DNA from: an uncultured Veillonella sp.
Lineage (GTDB): Bacteria; Bacillota; Negativicutes; Veillonellales; Veillonellaceae
Length of the DNA: 39,248 bases
Assembly (NCBI GenBank): GCA_915066865.1
Contig: CAJZEE010000010.1
Coordinates: 1 to 39,248, forward strand
Direction of reading: 5' to 3'
The position numbers were made by a program, and so were the translations under genes. Shown piece after piece: positions 24,128 to 32,139 of this stretch. Below the pieces are notes generated by a model that ran no database searches, had not been told where the DNA came from, and saw nothing but the letters and a program-made list of their open reading frames with translations. Position 1 is the first letter of the stretch. The number at the start of each line of letters is the position of its first letter.

Positions 24128-24597
24128 TGTATACCTATTACATCAGTGTAGGCTCGAATATAGGGGACAAGAGTGACTACATCAATTCTGCTTTTCAATC
24201 CTTACAACAACATGGGGCAATTTCTAAGCTAGTCACTTCTTCTCTTATTGAAACTGAGCCGTGGGGATATACGGAACAAGATACCTTTGTTAATGGCGTA
24301 TGGTCTTGTGAAAGCACTCTAGAACCACATCAAATGCTCAGCCTTATTCAGCAATTAGAGCAGGCGGCTGGACGAAAACGATTGATTCATTGGGGCCCTC
24401 GCACATTAGATTTGGATATTATTTTAGTGTACGATACAGAGGGGAAAATGATTTCTCTGTGTGATGAAAGTCTTGTGATACCGCATCCTCATTTTTGGAA
24501 TCGTAATTTTGTACTAGAACCGCTATCTCAGCTGTTACCAACTTTCACATATAAAGGGGTTAAGGTTGCCGACCGATTATCTCAATTGGAGGTATAA
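24127..24597 (+). CDS. folK: Hydroxymethyl-dihydropterin pyrophosphokinase (HPPK)
   Basis: 156 residues from the ATG at 24127 that overlaps the folB stop (TGATG). SVGSNIGDK (7-15), ETEPWG (42-47) and WGPRTLDLDI (89-98), with the metal-binding Asp pair, are the family marks. It transfers diphosphate from ATP to the pterin that folP then uses. Last gene of the folate cluster. No gene for dihydroneopterin triphosphate pyrophosphatase (folQ) or dihydrofolate synthase is in the window. Confidence 0.93.
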   Translation: MYTYYISVGSNIGDKSDYINSAFQSLQQHGAISKLVTSSLIETEPWGYTEQDTFVNGVWSCESTLEPHQMLSLIQQLEQAAGRKRLIHWGPRTLDLDIILVYDTEGKMISLCDESLVIPHPHFWNRNFVLEPLSQLLPTFTYKGVKVADRLSQLEV

Positions 24598-24698
24598 GCT
24601 AGAATCGTATATAAGCTAATGTTAGATACATTGTAAACATGATACAGATTGTACGCATGCTCTTACGTTTTATGATTGGGGAGTCATGGAGAGTGTAG

Positions 24699-25514
24699 AT
24701 GAATATAAAACGTATTGGATTATTTGTACTGGCACTTATTATAATGGGCATATCTTACTGGCTTGCTGTAGGGGCAAATTATGATAGCAAAACAGTACGT
24801 ATTGATCCAGAAGCGCATACACTGGTTAATTCTAGTGATGCCATTATTTCAAAACGAATATTAGCTATGAAGACCAGTGGATCGCAAGTGTATTTCTTAG
24901 GTTATGAAGGACTAGGGATTTATAATTTATCTGATAATACACTTCGCTTGATGCCCATTACCTTTAGAGGGCAACATATAGAACCTCCTAAATCGGGTGA
25001 TTACCAACGAGGTTTACGGAATATAACAAAGGTAAAAGCATTGTCTGACTTCAGTAATGATGAGCAAGACGAATTTAAAAGTTTGTTGGACTCTACCGAT
25101 GGAGGGGCCCATTATTATGGTGACTTTTACCATTCTGGTTATGAGTCGTCCCTCATTGATTTGAAGGACCAGTATTTTATTACGAATACAGTACGTGCAT
25201 TAAAACGTGTTAATCATACATTATATGTGTATGATGGATCAGGTTTTATTATTATAGATTTAGATAATCGTCGTATCCAAGGGTTCTTTAATAACCGCAT
25301 TAGTGGTGAAGGCTCTAAGGGTGTACCTGATAGCTTACGTGGGCACTATGGTTCTGACTTTACTATGATATATGCATTATCAAAATTGGATCCTACAGAT
25401 TTGGATATTTTATGGTCCATGCGTAAACAATATTTAGAAAAATCTCCTCAAGCGATGGAAGGAAAAGATTTGTTCCCACTCAATCTGGATGAGATGAATT
25501 TAAATGAGTTATGA
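24699..25514 (+). CDS. Unrecognised exported or membrane-anchored protein
   Basis: 271 residues; no family recognised. N-terminal hydrophobic helix at about 6-25 (LFVLALIIMGISYWLAVGA) acts as signal peptide or anchor; VGA-N is a possible cleavage site. The rest is soluble, with repeated short beta-like stretches (QVYFLGYEGLGIYNLSD, TLYVYDGSGFIIIDLDNR) that look like propeller blades, and an acidic C-terminus. Start has GGAGAG 6 bases upstream. No terminator separates it from folK 101 bases earlier; it could be read by transcription from that operon. Confidence 0.7.
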   Translation: MNIKRIGLFVLALIIMGISYWLAVGANYDSKTVRIDPEAHTLVNSSDAIISKRILAMKTSGSQVYFLGYEGLGIYNLSDNTLRLMPITFRGQHIEPPKSGDYQRGLRNITKVKALSDFSNDEQDEFKSLLDSTDGGAHYYGDFYHSGYESSLIDLKDQYFITNTVRALKRVNHTLYVYDGSGFIIIDLDNRRIQGFFNNRISGEGSKGVPDSLRGHYGSDFTMIYALSKLDPTDLDILWSMRKQYLEKSPQAMEGKDLFPLNLDEMNLNEL

Positions 25515-25608
25515 TTCTATTAAGATAAATCATATACAGATATACGTGATTTAAATAATTGGCATTTGAGGATATGCTATCGTTTTATGCTAAGGTATGG
25601 AGGCTCTT

Positions 25609-26556
25609 ATGAAGTTACGTAAGGTAGGTATTATTGGCACTGGCCATGTAGGCTCTCATGTGGCATTTTCTTTAGCCTTGCAAGGTGAGGTTGATGAATT
25701 ATATTTGATGGATATTGACGAGAAAAAAGCTCAGGCGCAAGCTATGGATATTAATGATGCCGTTAGCTATATTCCACATCAAGTAACTGCTACCTCAGGC
25801 CCTATTGAAGAATGTGGAGATTGTGATATCCTCGTTTTTAGTGCGGGGCCTTTGCCGAATTTGTATCAGGATCGCCTTGAGAGCCTTGGTGAAACAGTGG
25901 CTGTACTAAAAGATGTTATTCCACGTATTAAGCAGTCTTCTTTTCAAGGTTTCATCATTTCAATTTCTAATCCTGCTGATGTGGTAGCTACCTATTTATG
26001 TAAACATCTTGAGTGGAATCCTAAGCGTATTATTTCAACGGGAACCGCTCTAGATTCAGCTAGATTGCAAAAAGAATTAGCTCATATCTTTACTATTAGT
26101 AATCGCTCTATTACGGCCTACTGTTTAGGTGAACATGGAGGTAGTGCCATGGTGCCGTGGTCCCATGTCTGTGTACAAGGTAAACCACTTTTAGAATTAT
26201 ATCGAGAGCTACCTCATAGATTTCCTAAACTTGACCATACAAAAGTACTAGATGATGTTAAAATTGGTGGCTATCATGTACTAGCTGGTAAAGGTTCTAC
26301 GGAGTTTGGTATTGCGAGTGCTACCACAGAATTGATTCGCGCCGTATTCCATGATGAAAAGAAGGTATTGCCTTGCTCCTGTTATTTAAATGGACAATAT
26401 GGAGAAGAAGGAATATTTGCATCTACTCCTGCTGTTATTGGTAAAGATGGCATCGAAGATGTTTTTGAACTGCAACTAACCAATGAAGAGCTAGCCTTAT
26501 TTAAAGCTTCTTGTGCTGTCATTCGTGAACATGTTGCAAAGGCTGAGACTATGTAA
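25609..26556 (+). CDS. L-lactate/malate dehydrogenase family protein, specificity uncertain
   Basis: 315 residues from the ATG at 25609 with GGAGG at 25599-25603; the ATG at 25597 overlaps that site. NAD-binding GTGHVGSH (10-17) and D35 for NAD; catalytic R89, N121, R152 and H176 (GEHGGS) are in place. The residue that sets substrate choice, six before R89, is P83; it is Gln in lactate and Arg in malate dehydrogenases, and the loop (GPLPNLYQDR) differs from both. It should be an NAD-dependent 2-hydroxyacid dehydrogenase, perhaps for branched or other larger 2-oxo acids like hydroxyisocaproate dehydrogenase. Codon use resembles neighbours. Confidence 0.85.
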   Translation: MKLRKVGIIGTGHVGSHVAFSLALQGEVDELYLMDIDEKKAQAQAMDINDAVSYIPHQVTATSGPIEECGDCDILVFSAGPLPNLYQDRLESLGETVAVLKDVIPRIKQSSFQGFIISISNPADVVATYLCKHLEWNPKRIISTGTALDSARLQKELAHIFTISNRSITAYCLGEHGGSAMVPWSHVCVQGKPLLELYRELPHRFPKLDHTKVLDDVKIGGYHVLAGKGSTEFGIASATTELIRAVFHDEKKVLPCSCYLNGQYGEEGIFASTPAVIGKDGIEDVFELQLTNEELALFKASCAVIREHVAKAETM

Positions 26557-26681
26557 GTGGATATTTACTTTTGTATATAGAAAGTTTACATTGCATATGG
26601 AGTTTTAAATTTATACGGATTTATGTTATCGTTCTTAATGAGAAATATCTGTAATTTTCTTTAGTCCCAAGCTCTGTTATG

Positions 26682-26690
26682 TGGTATAAT
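26682..26690 (+). promoter_or_regulatory. Extended -10 promoter before the FtsB/DivIC gene
   Basis: TGG then TATAAT (26685-26690), 43 bases before the start codon. Only a weak -35 (TTAGTC at 26661). Confidence 0.55.
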
Positions 26691-26733
26691 CTAAAAATGA
26701 CAGTATACAGATGATGAATATTTGGGGGACATT

Positions 26734-27066
26734 ATGACTCAGGACACTATGGATGTACAACGCCCAAAAAGGCCACGCAAACGGGTTCGTCCTAATCGCA
26801 AAGCACAGGATCAGCGTATTATCCTCATGTGGATCAAGCGGATTGGCATAGGGATTATGGTGCTGTTACTGTTAGGGCAGGCTTATCGCTTGGTGGCTGT
26901 ATATCAAGAAAAACAACATATAGAGCAACAATTGCAAGAGTTACAGCAGCGAAATGAAGAGTTAGAACAGGAAAAGGCTAGGTTACAAGATCCAAAGACC
27001 ATAGAAGGGCTTGCTCGTGAGGAGTTAGGATTGGTAAAGCCTGGTGAAGTACCATATGTAAAATAG
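26734..27066 (+). CDS. Septum formation initiator FtsB/DivIC family protein
   Basis: 110 residues from the ATG at 26734 (GGGGGA 5-10 bases upstream). A basic cytoplasmic tail (1-36), one membrane helix (about 37-53), a coiled coil (about 55-86, many Gln and Glu) and the conserved end IEGLAREELGLVKPGE (90-105) match the family. It joins FtsL and FtsQ at the division site, in the periplasm side. The following S1 gene is in the same direction with no terminator between, an arrangement common in Firmicutes. Confidence 0.85.
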   Translation: MTQDTMDVQRPKRPRKRVRPNRKAQDQRIILMWIKRIGIGIMVLLLLGQAYRLVAVYQEKQHIEQQLQELQQRNEELEQEKARLQDPKTIEGLAREELGLVKPGEVPYVK

Positions 27067-27135
27067 AGTGTATTCTATTATTTTTTCTTTGCATCAGTTT
27101 GTAGTTTAAGGTTTCCGCATTAATTAGGAGGTTGC

Positions 27136-27537
27136 ATGGCAATCGAAGTTGGTAACATTATTGATGGTACCGTATCAGGTATTACAAAATTCGGCGTATT
27201 TGTTGATTTAGGAGAAAAGCAAACAGGGTTAGTTCATATCTCTGAAGTAGCTCATGGATATATCGAAGATATTAATACCCTTTTAAAAGTTGAGGATCCG
27301 GTAAAGGTTAAGGTTTTATCTATTGATGGTAATAAAATAGGACTTTCCATTCGTCAAACACAACCTAAAGAGGGGATGGACGAAGAAAAACGTCCTCATC
27401 GTGTTCAATCGAAACAAAGCATAGAGTCTTTCGAAGCGAAGATGAAATCATTCTTGCGCGATAGCAATGAACGATTACACGATTTAAAACGCAATACCGA
27501 AGGAAAACGCGGAGGCCGAGGTGGTCGTCGAGATTAA
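27136..27537 (+). CDS. S1 RNA-binding domain protein (YabR-like)
   Basis: 133 residues. One S1 domain at about 4-73 (VGNIIDGTVSGITKFGVFVDL, positions 5-25, and GLVHISEVA), then a charged tail ending in a Gly-Arg-rich stretch that would favour RNA binding. Related to Bacillus YabR/general stress protein 13, whose role is RNA- or ribosome-linked but not well defined. AGGAGG 3-8 bases before the start region. Confidence 0.85.
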   Translation: MAIEVGNIIDGTVSGITKFGVFVDLGEKQTGLVHISEVAHGYIEDINTLLKVEDPVKVKVLSIDGNKIGLSIRQTQPKEGMDEEKRPHRVQSKQSIESFEAKMKSFLRDSNERLHDLKRNTEGKRGGRGGRRD

Positions 27538-27542
27538 TAGTG

Positions 27543-27567
27543 AGAGATGGCATCTAGCCATCTCTTT
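27543..27567 (+). terminator. Intrinsic terminator after the S1-domain gene
   Basis: 9-bp stem (27543-27551 with 27557-27565), 5-base loop, short T run. Confidence 0.75.
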
Positions 27568-27590
27568 ACTTATGTATAGAGTATTAACGC

Positions 27591-27596
27591 TATAAT
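27591..27596 (+). promoter_or_regulatory. -10 box before the Ppx/GppA gene
   Basis: TATAAT 38 bases before the start codon, after the terminator; the -35 region is not convincing. Confidence 0.4.
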
Positions 27597-27634
27597 AGTA
27601 TTAGAAAAATGCTATTTATATGTAAGGAGCAATT

Positions 27635-28531
27635 ATGAAGTTAGCAATTATAGATATTGGCTCTAATTCGGTGCGTTTATTATTGGCTACCTATGAGAAT
27701 AACGAGTGGCGTTATGAGCCTAAGCAGTTGTGGACTACCCGTTTAGGTCAACGAAATACAGATGGTACCTTGCGAGATGAATCCATGGAAGCATCCTATC
27801 AAGCCTTTACGGATATACAAAAAATAGCAAATGAATACGGTGCTGACTATTGCTTTGGTTTTGCGACGAGTGCTGTTCGTGAAGCAGCCAATGGACTTGC
27901 ATTTATGGAACGTATTAATGAATACTGTCCCATGGAGTGGCGAATTTTATCTGGTGCTGAAGAGGCTATTTATGGTTTTAATGGTGCGTTAGGAGATCAA
28001 TTAAAGGATGGACGTCATTATACGACCATCGATATTGGTGGAGGTAGTACAGAACTTGCATTAGGTAACAAGGACGGAGTGTACTGGAGTCGTTCTTATC
28101 CTGTGGGAGCGGTACGCCTTCAATCTATATCTGACGAAGGGCCTCAACGAGTGTGGGAGGAAACTCGTTTTCTTTGGGATCCGATGATGATTGAAGGTGA
28201 ATTTGGTGAATTTATCGGTATTGGAGGAACCCTAACAACCTTGGCTGCTATTGATTTAGGTTTAGACCATTATGATGGCACAAAGGTACAAGGTCATAAA
28301 TTGAGCCGTGAAACGGTGGAAGGCATTATTATGAAATTGCGGTATATGAGTCGTGATGAGAGACTACAAGTAAAAGGTTTACCCGCTGGGCGTGCCGACA
28401 TTATTGTTGCTGGGGCAGAGATTTTAACGTCCTTTATGGATTCCTATGAGGTCCCTCATGTATTTGTGAGCGACCAAGATGGTATGGAGGCGATGGCCCG
28501 TGAATGTGAAAGCACTCATTCGAACCGTTAA
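27635..28531 (+). CDS. Ppx/GppA-family exopolyphosphatase or pppGpp phosphatase
   Basis: 298 residues, one ASKHA (actin-like) core without the C-terminal HD domain of long E. coli forms. DIGSNSVRLLL (7-17) is phosphate loop 1, TSAVREAAN (78-86), SGAEEA (106-111) with the catalytic Glu, DIGGGSTE (133-140) phosphate loop 2, and GIGGTLTTLA. It removes terminal phosphates from polyphosphate or pppGpp; the choice cannot be read. It overlaps the tilS start by 32 bases. Confidence 0.88.
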   Translation: MKLAIIDIGSNSVRLLLATYENNEWRYEPKQLWTTRLGQRNTDGTLRDESMEASYQAFTDIQKIANEYGADYCFGFATSAVREAANGLAFMERINEYCPMEWRILSGAEEAIYGFNGALGDQLKDGRHYTTIDIGGGSTELALGNKDGVYWSRSYPVGAVRLQSISDEGPQRVWEETRFLWDPMMIEGEFGEFIGIGGTLTTLAAIDLGLDHYDGTKVQGHKLSRETVEGIIMKLRYMSRDERLQVKGLPAGRADIIVAGAEILTSFMDSYEVPHVFVSDQDGMEAMARECESTHSNR

Positions 28532-29498
28532 TCACACTTTAAAATTACATGATATATTTCCTGAGAATTGTCGTATCTTGGTAGCTTGTTCTGGTGGTCC
28601 TGATTCGATGGCTTTATTGCATTTATTGCAAGATATTGCTACACATCGCCATACAGTATATGAGCTTGGAGTTGCTATCGTAGATCATTGTATTCGTCCT
28701 GAAAGTAAGGATGAGGTCCTATGGTTACGAAATCAAGCGGACGTACTAGGACTGCCATTTTATACGGCTGTCTTTGACGTGCCTAAATTGAGTCAAGCTC
28801 AAAAGCTATCAGAGGAAACTATAGGCCGCCAAGTTCGGTATCAATGGCTAACCGGTATAGCACAGTCTGAGGGGTATGACTATATTGCAGTAGCTCATCA
28901 TAAAGATGACCAAGCAGAATCAATTTTAGCACATCTTATTAGAGGGACTGGACTTAATGGTTTGACAGGCATGGCCGTTGTTAGTAATGATTATACTGTT
29001 CCAGTAGTAAGACCTCTGTTAGATGTCACAAAAGAAGAATTACTTCTATATTTAAAAGAGAAAGATATTTCTTACTGTATAGATAGTACAAATGAGGATG
29101 TACGATATCAAAGAAATAGAATTCGTCATTGCATTATACCTGAGTTAAAAGCCATTAATCCTATCGTTATCGATGCTATAGTAAGGCTAGGGGCTTCTGT
29201 ACGCGAAGACATTTCTCTTATTTCTAATTTAACGGATATGGCGTTTGATGAGTTAGTAACTATCTCTGATGAGGGCGCGTTTATATCTCGTAGGGGGTTA
29301 CGTAAGAAGCCGTTGTCTATCCAACGTCGATTGTGGCAAAGACTGGTGAGCATCTTTGATCCTGAAATCAAGCTTACCACTGCTCATCAAGAGCAATTAC
29401 TCGATATTGTTAACACTGGGGAAGGGAAAACTTTCAATATTAAAAGTATAAAAGTAAGTGCTCAATGTGATACAATAAAGGTATATTGCAAACATTAA
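28500..29498 (+). CDS. tilS: tRNA(Ile)-lysidine synthetase
   Basis: 332 residues if it starts at the GTG at 28500, 9 bases after GGAGG (28486-28490). The ATG at 28479 lies before that site and GTG 28506 is a further choice. PP-loop SGGPDS (31-36) binds ATP; GVAIVDHCIRPES and HHKDDQAES follow as in the family. It converts the wobble C of the tRNA(Ile) CAU anticodon to lysidine, an essential step. The C-terminal domain is short, as in other Firmicutes. Followed by hpt and ftsH, a conserved gene order. Confidence 0.92.
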   Translation: MNVKALIRTVNHTLKLHDIFPENCRILVACSGGPDSMALLHLLQDIATHRHTVYELGVAIVDHCIRPESKDEVLWLRNQADVLGLPFYTAVFDVPKLSQAQKLSEETIGRQVRYQWLTGIAQSEGYDYIAVAHHKDDQAESILAHLIRGTGLNGLTGMAVVSNDYTVPVVRPLLDVTKEELLLYLKEKDISYCIDSTNEDVRYQRNRIRHCIIPELKAINPIVIDAIVRLGASVREDISLISNLTDMAFDELVTISDEGAFISRRGLRKKPLSIQRRLWQRLVSIFDPEIKLTTAHQEQLLDIVNTGEGKTFNIKSIKVSAQCDTIKVYCKH

Positions 29499-29521
29499 TA
29501 TGAATCGCGGAGGTCATATAG

Positions 29522-30067
29522 ATGCATCAAGATGCAAAAGATATTTTATATACAGAGGAACAATTAAAGGCTCGTGTGGCTGAATTAGGTCGTCAAATCA
29601 GTGCTGACTATAAAGGGGAATCCGTAGTTCTCGTAGGTGTATTGAAAGGTGCTATCGTTTTCTTTACAGATTTAGCTCGCTCTATCGATGAGAATGTGGA
29701 TGTAAGCTTCGATTTTATTTCTTGCTCTAGCTATGGCAGTGGTACAACTAGTACAGGGGTAGTTCGAATTTTAAAAGATTTGGATCGCTCTGTAGAAGGA
29801 AAGCATGTACTCGTTGTAGAAGATATTGTAGATACGGGTACAACATTACATTACTTGCTAGAAAATTTACATGCTCGTGGAGCTAAAAGTGTACGCCTTG
29901 CAGCGTTGTTGAATAAGCCTGAACGCCGTAAAATGGATGTAGAAGTAGACTATGTAGGTTTTGTCATCCCTGACTACTTTGTTATCGGCTATGGTTTAGA
30001 CTATGCAGAAAAATATCGTCACTTACCTTATATAGGTATTTTAAAGGAAGAAATGTATCAAGATTAA
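29522..30067 (+). CDS. hpt: Hypoxanthine phosphoribosyltransferase
   Basis: 181 residues. VGVLKGA (38-44) and the PRPP-binding VVEDIVDTGTTL (98-109) are in place, with FISCSSYGSGT as the flexible loop (65-75) and the C-terminal PDYFVIGYGLDYAEKYR that holds the base. It salvages hypoxanthine and guanine to IMP and GMP. GGAGG lies 8 bases upstream. Typical partner of tilS and ftsH. Confidence 0.94.
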   Translation: MHQDAKDILYTEEQLKARVAELGRQISADYKGESVVLVGVLKGAIVFFTDLARSIDENVDVSFDFISCSSYGSGTTSTGVVRILKDLDRSVEGKHVLVVEDIVDTGTTLHYLLENLHARGAKSVRLAALLNKPERRKMDVEVDYVGFVIPDYFVIGYGLDYAEKYRHLPYIGILKEEMYQD

Positions 30068-30072
30068 AAATA

Positions 30073-30112
30073 TGATATAATATATGAGTGCATCTCTCAA
30101 CGAGATGTACTC
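30073..30112 (+). promoter_or_regulatory. ftsH promoter and 5'-end stem-loop
   Basis: Extended -10 TGA-TATAAT (30076-30081) with no good -35. At the expected transcript start lies an 11-bp stem-loop (30086-30096 with 30102-30112, one G-T wobble, loop TCAAC) with no T run after it, so it is not a terminator. It would cap the 5' end of the ftsH message. Confidence 0.55.
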
Positions 30113-30155
30113 AATTCGTTTATGCCACTAAACTATTATTGAAAGGGGTAATATT

Positions 30156-32084
30156 TTGGGTCGATTTACAAAAAATATCGTCCTTTATTTACTTATCATT
30201 GCCGCTTTCGTTATCGCCATTGACGCTTTCTCTGGTCAAAGTGCGAATAAATCTGAACTCAGTTATACAGGATTTATTCAACAAGTACAACAGAAAAAGG
30301 TTGAGTCCGTAACGATTACCAATGATCATGGTATTAAAGGTAAACTAAAAAATGGAACAGAATTCAATTCTTATGCGCCAACTGATGAAACGTTAATCAA
30401 AACTTTACAAGATAATGGTGTAGAAATTACTGCAGCTCCACCTGAGCAACCAGCTTGGTGGATGAGCTTGTTAGGTTCTGCTATTCCGATTATCATTTTG
30501 GTAGTATTATTCTTCTTCATCATGCAACAAACGCAAGGTGGCGGTGGCCGAGTGATGAACTTTGGTAAAAGCCGTGCTAAATTGATGGGTGAAGGCAATG
30601 TAAAGGTTAGCTTCAAAGATGTAGCTGGTGCTGAAGAAGCAAAACAAGAATTAGAAGAAGTAGTAGAATTCTTAAAGGATCCAGGCAAATTTACAACTAT
30701 CGGTGCTAAAATTCCGAAAGGTGTATTATTGGCAGGACCTCCAGGTACAGGCAAAACATTACTTGCTAAAGCTGTTGCTGGTGAAGCAGGGGTACCATTC
30801 TTTACGATTTCTGGTTCTGACTTTGTAGAGATGTTCGTTGGTGTTGGTGCTTCTCGTGTGCGTGATCTTTTCACACAAGCGAAAAAGAACGCCCCATGTA
30901 TCATCTTTATAGACGAAATTGATGCGGTTGGTCGCCAACGTGGTGCCGGCCTTGGTGGTGGTCACGATGAACGTGAACAAACATTGAACCAATTGCTCGT
31001 TGAAATGGATGGCTTTGGTGCCAACGAAGGTATTATTACTATCGCTGCAACAAACCGCCCAGATATTCTAGATCCTGCACTCTTGCGTCCAGGTCGTTTT
31101 GACCGTCAAGTTATTGTAGGTCGTCCAGATCTACGCGGCCGTGAAGCAATTTTGAAAGTTCATGCTCGTAATAAGCCTTTGGCTGACGATGTAGACTTGA
31201 AAATAATTGCGAAGAAAACACCAGGCTTTACTGGTGCAGACTTGAGCAATTTGTTAAATGAAGCAGCTCTTTTGGCGGCTCGTCTTAACAAAAAAGTAAT
31301 TACTATGGCTGAAGTTGAAGAAGCCAGTGAAAAAGTTAGTATGGGACCTGAACGCCGCAGTCATATTGTGAGCGATAAGGATCGTAAATTGACAGCATAC
31401 CATGAATCTGGTCATGCTATCGTGGCACATCTATTGCCTCATGCAGATCCTGTTCATAAAGTAACAATTATTCCTCGTGGTGCAGCTGGTGGATACACTA
31501 TGATGCTTCCTACTGAGGAACAAAACTACAAAACAAAATCTCAATTATTAGCAGATATTCGAGTCGCTCTTGGTGGTCGAATTGCAGAAGCCTTGATTTT
31601 AGATGAAATCAGTACAGGCGCTTCAGGTGACTTGCAAAGCGTAACTAATACTGCTCGCGCTATGGTAACGCGTTGGGGGATGAGCGATGAGCTTGGTCCT
31701 ATCGTGTTTGGTGAACAACAAGAACAAATCTTCTTAGGAAAAAACCTGGGCCATGAGCGCAACTATAGTGAAGAAATCGCTGCGAAAATCGACTCTGAAA
31801 TTCATCGTATCGTAGAAGAAGCTTATAAAGATGTAACAAAACTTCTTAGCGATAATGAAAAATTCTTACATGACATGGCAAATGCTTTGTTAGAAGAGGA
31901 AACAATCGATGCGAAAGCGGTAGATAATCTTTACAAATATGGTACAACAAAAGAACCTGAAGCTGAGGAGCCTAAAGTAGCTTCTGAAGTAGAAGGTAGC
32001 GTAGTACCAGATAGTGTTGATGCTAAAGAAACAACTAGTACTGTAGCAGATCTTAGTGAAGCATCATCTAATGAAATTAAATAA
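30156..32084 (+). CDS. ftsH: ATP-dependent zinc metalloprotease FtsH
   Basis: 642 residues, starting with TTG at 30156 (AAAGGGGT 6 bases upstream; no ATG fits the N-terminus). Two membrane helices (about 7-24 and 103-124) flank a periplasmic part. AAA domain: Walker A GPPGTGKT (194-201), Walker B IIFIDE (249-254), second region of homology near 297-318. Zinc protease: HESGH (416-420) and D492. It degrades membrane and short-lived cytoplasmic proteins as a hexamer. The acidic tail after 590 is not conserved in the family. Ends at a bidirectional terminator. Confidence 0.96.
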   Translation: MGRFTKNIVLYLLIIAAFVIAIDAFSGQSANKSELSYTGFIQQVQQKKVESVTITNDHGIKGKLKNGTEFNSYAPTDETLIKTLQDNGVEITAAPPEQPAWWMSLLGSAIPIIILVVLFFFIMQQTQGGGGRVMNFGKSRAKLMGEGNVKVSFKDVAGAEEAKQELEEVVEFLKDPGKFTTIGAKIPKGVLLAGPPGTGKTLLAKAVAGEAGVPFFTISGSDFVEMFVGVGASRVRDLFTQAKKNAPCIIFIDEIDAVGRQRGAGLGGGHDEREQTLNQLLVEMDGFGANEGIITIAATNRPDILDPALLRPGRFDRQVIVGRPDLRGREAILKVHARNKPLADDVDLKIIAKKTPGFTGADLSNLLNEAALLAARLNKKVITMAEVEEASEKVSMGPERRSHIVSDKDRKLTAYHESGHAIVAHLLPHADPVHKVTIIPRGAAGGYTMMLPTEEQNYKTKSQLLADIRVALGGRIAEALILDEISTGASGDLQSVTNTARAMVTRWGMSDELGPIVFGEQQEQIFLGKNLGHERNYSEEIAAKIDSEIHRIVEEAYKDVTKLLSDNEKFLHDMANALLEEETIDAKAVDNLYKYGTTKEPEAEEPKVASEVEGSVVPDSVDAKETTSTVADLSEASSNEIK

Positions 32085-32101
32085 TGGATTTTGTCCAAAT
32101 G

Positions 32102-32139
32102 AAAAAGAGCTAGCCTTCTAAAAAGGCTAGCTCTTTTTT
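32102..32139. terminator. Bidirectional terminator between ftsH and the ThrE-type gene
   Basis: Perfect 16-bp stem (32102-32117 with 32123-32138) with A run on the left and T run on the right. The stop codon of the minus-strand gene lies in the right arm. Confidence 0.92.

Noticed and set aside
30088..30312. 74-residue plus-strand frame
   Set aside because: It runs across the leader and start of ftsH in another frame and shows no protein-like features.
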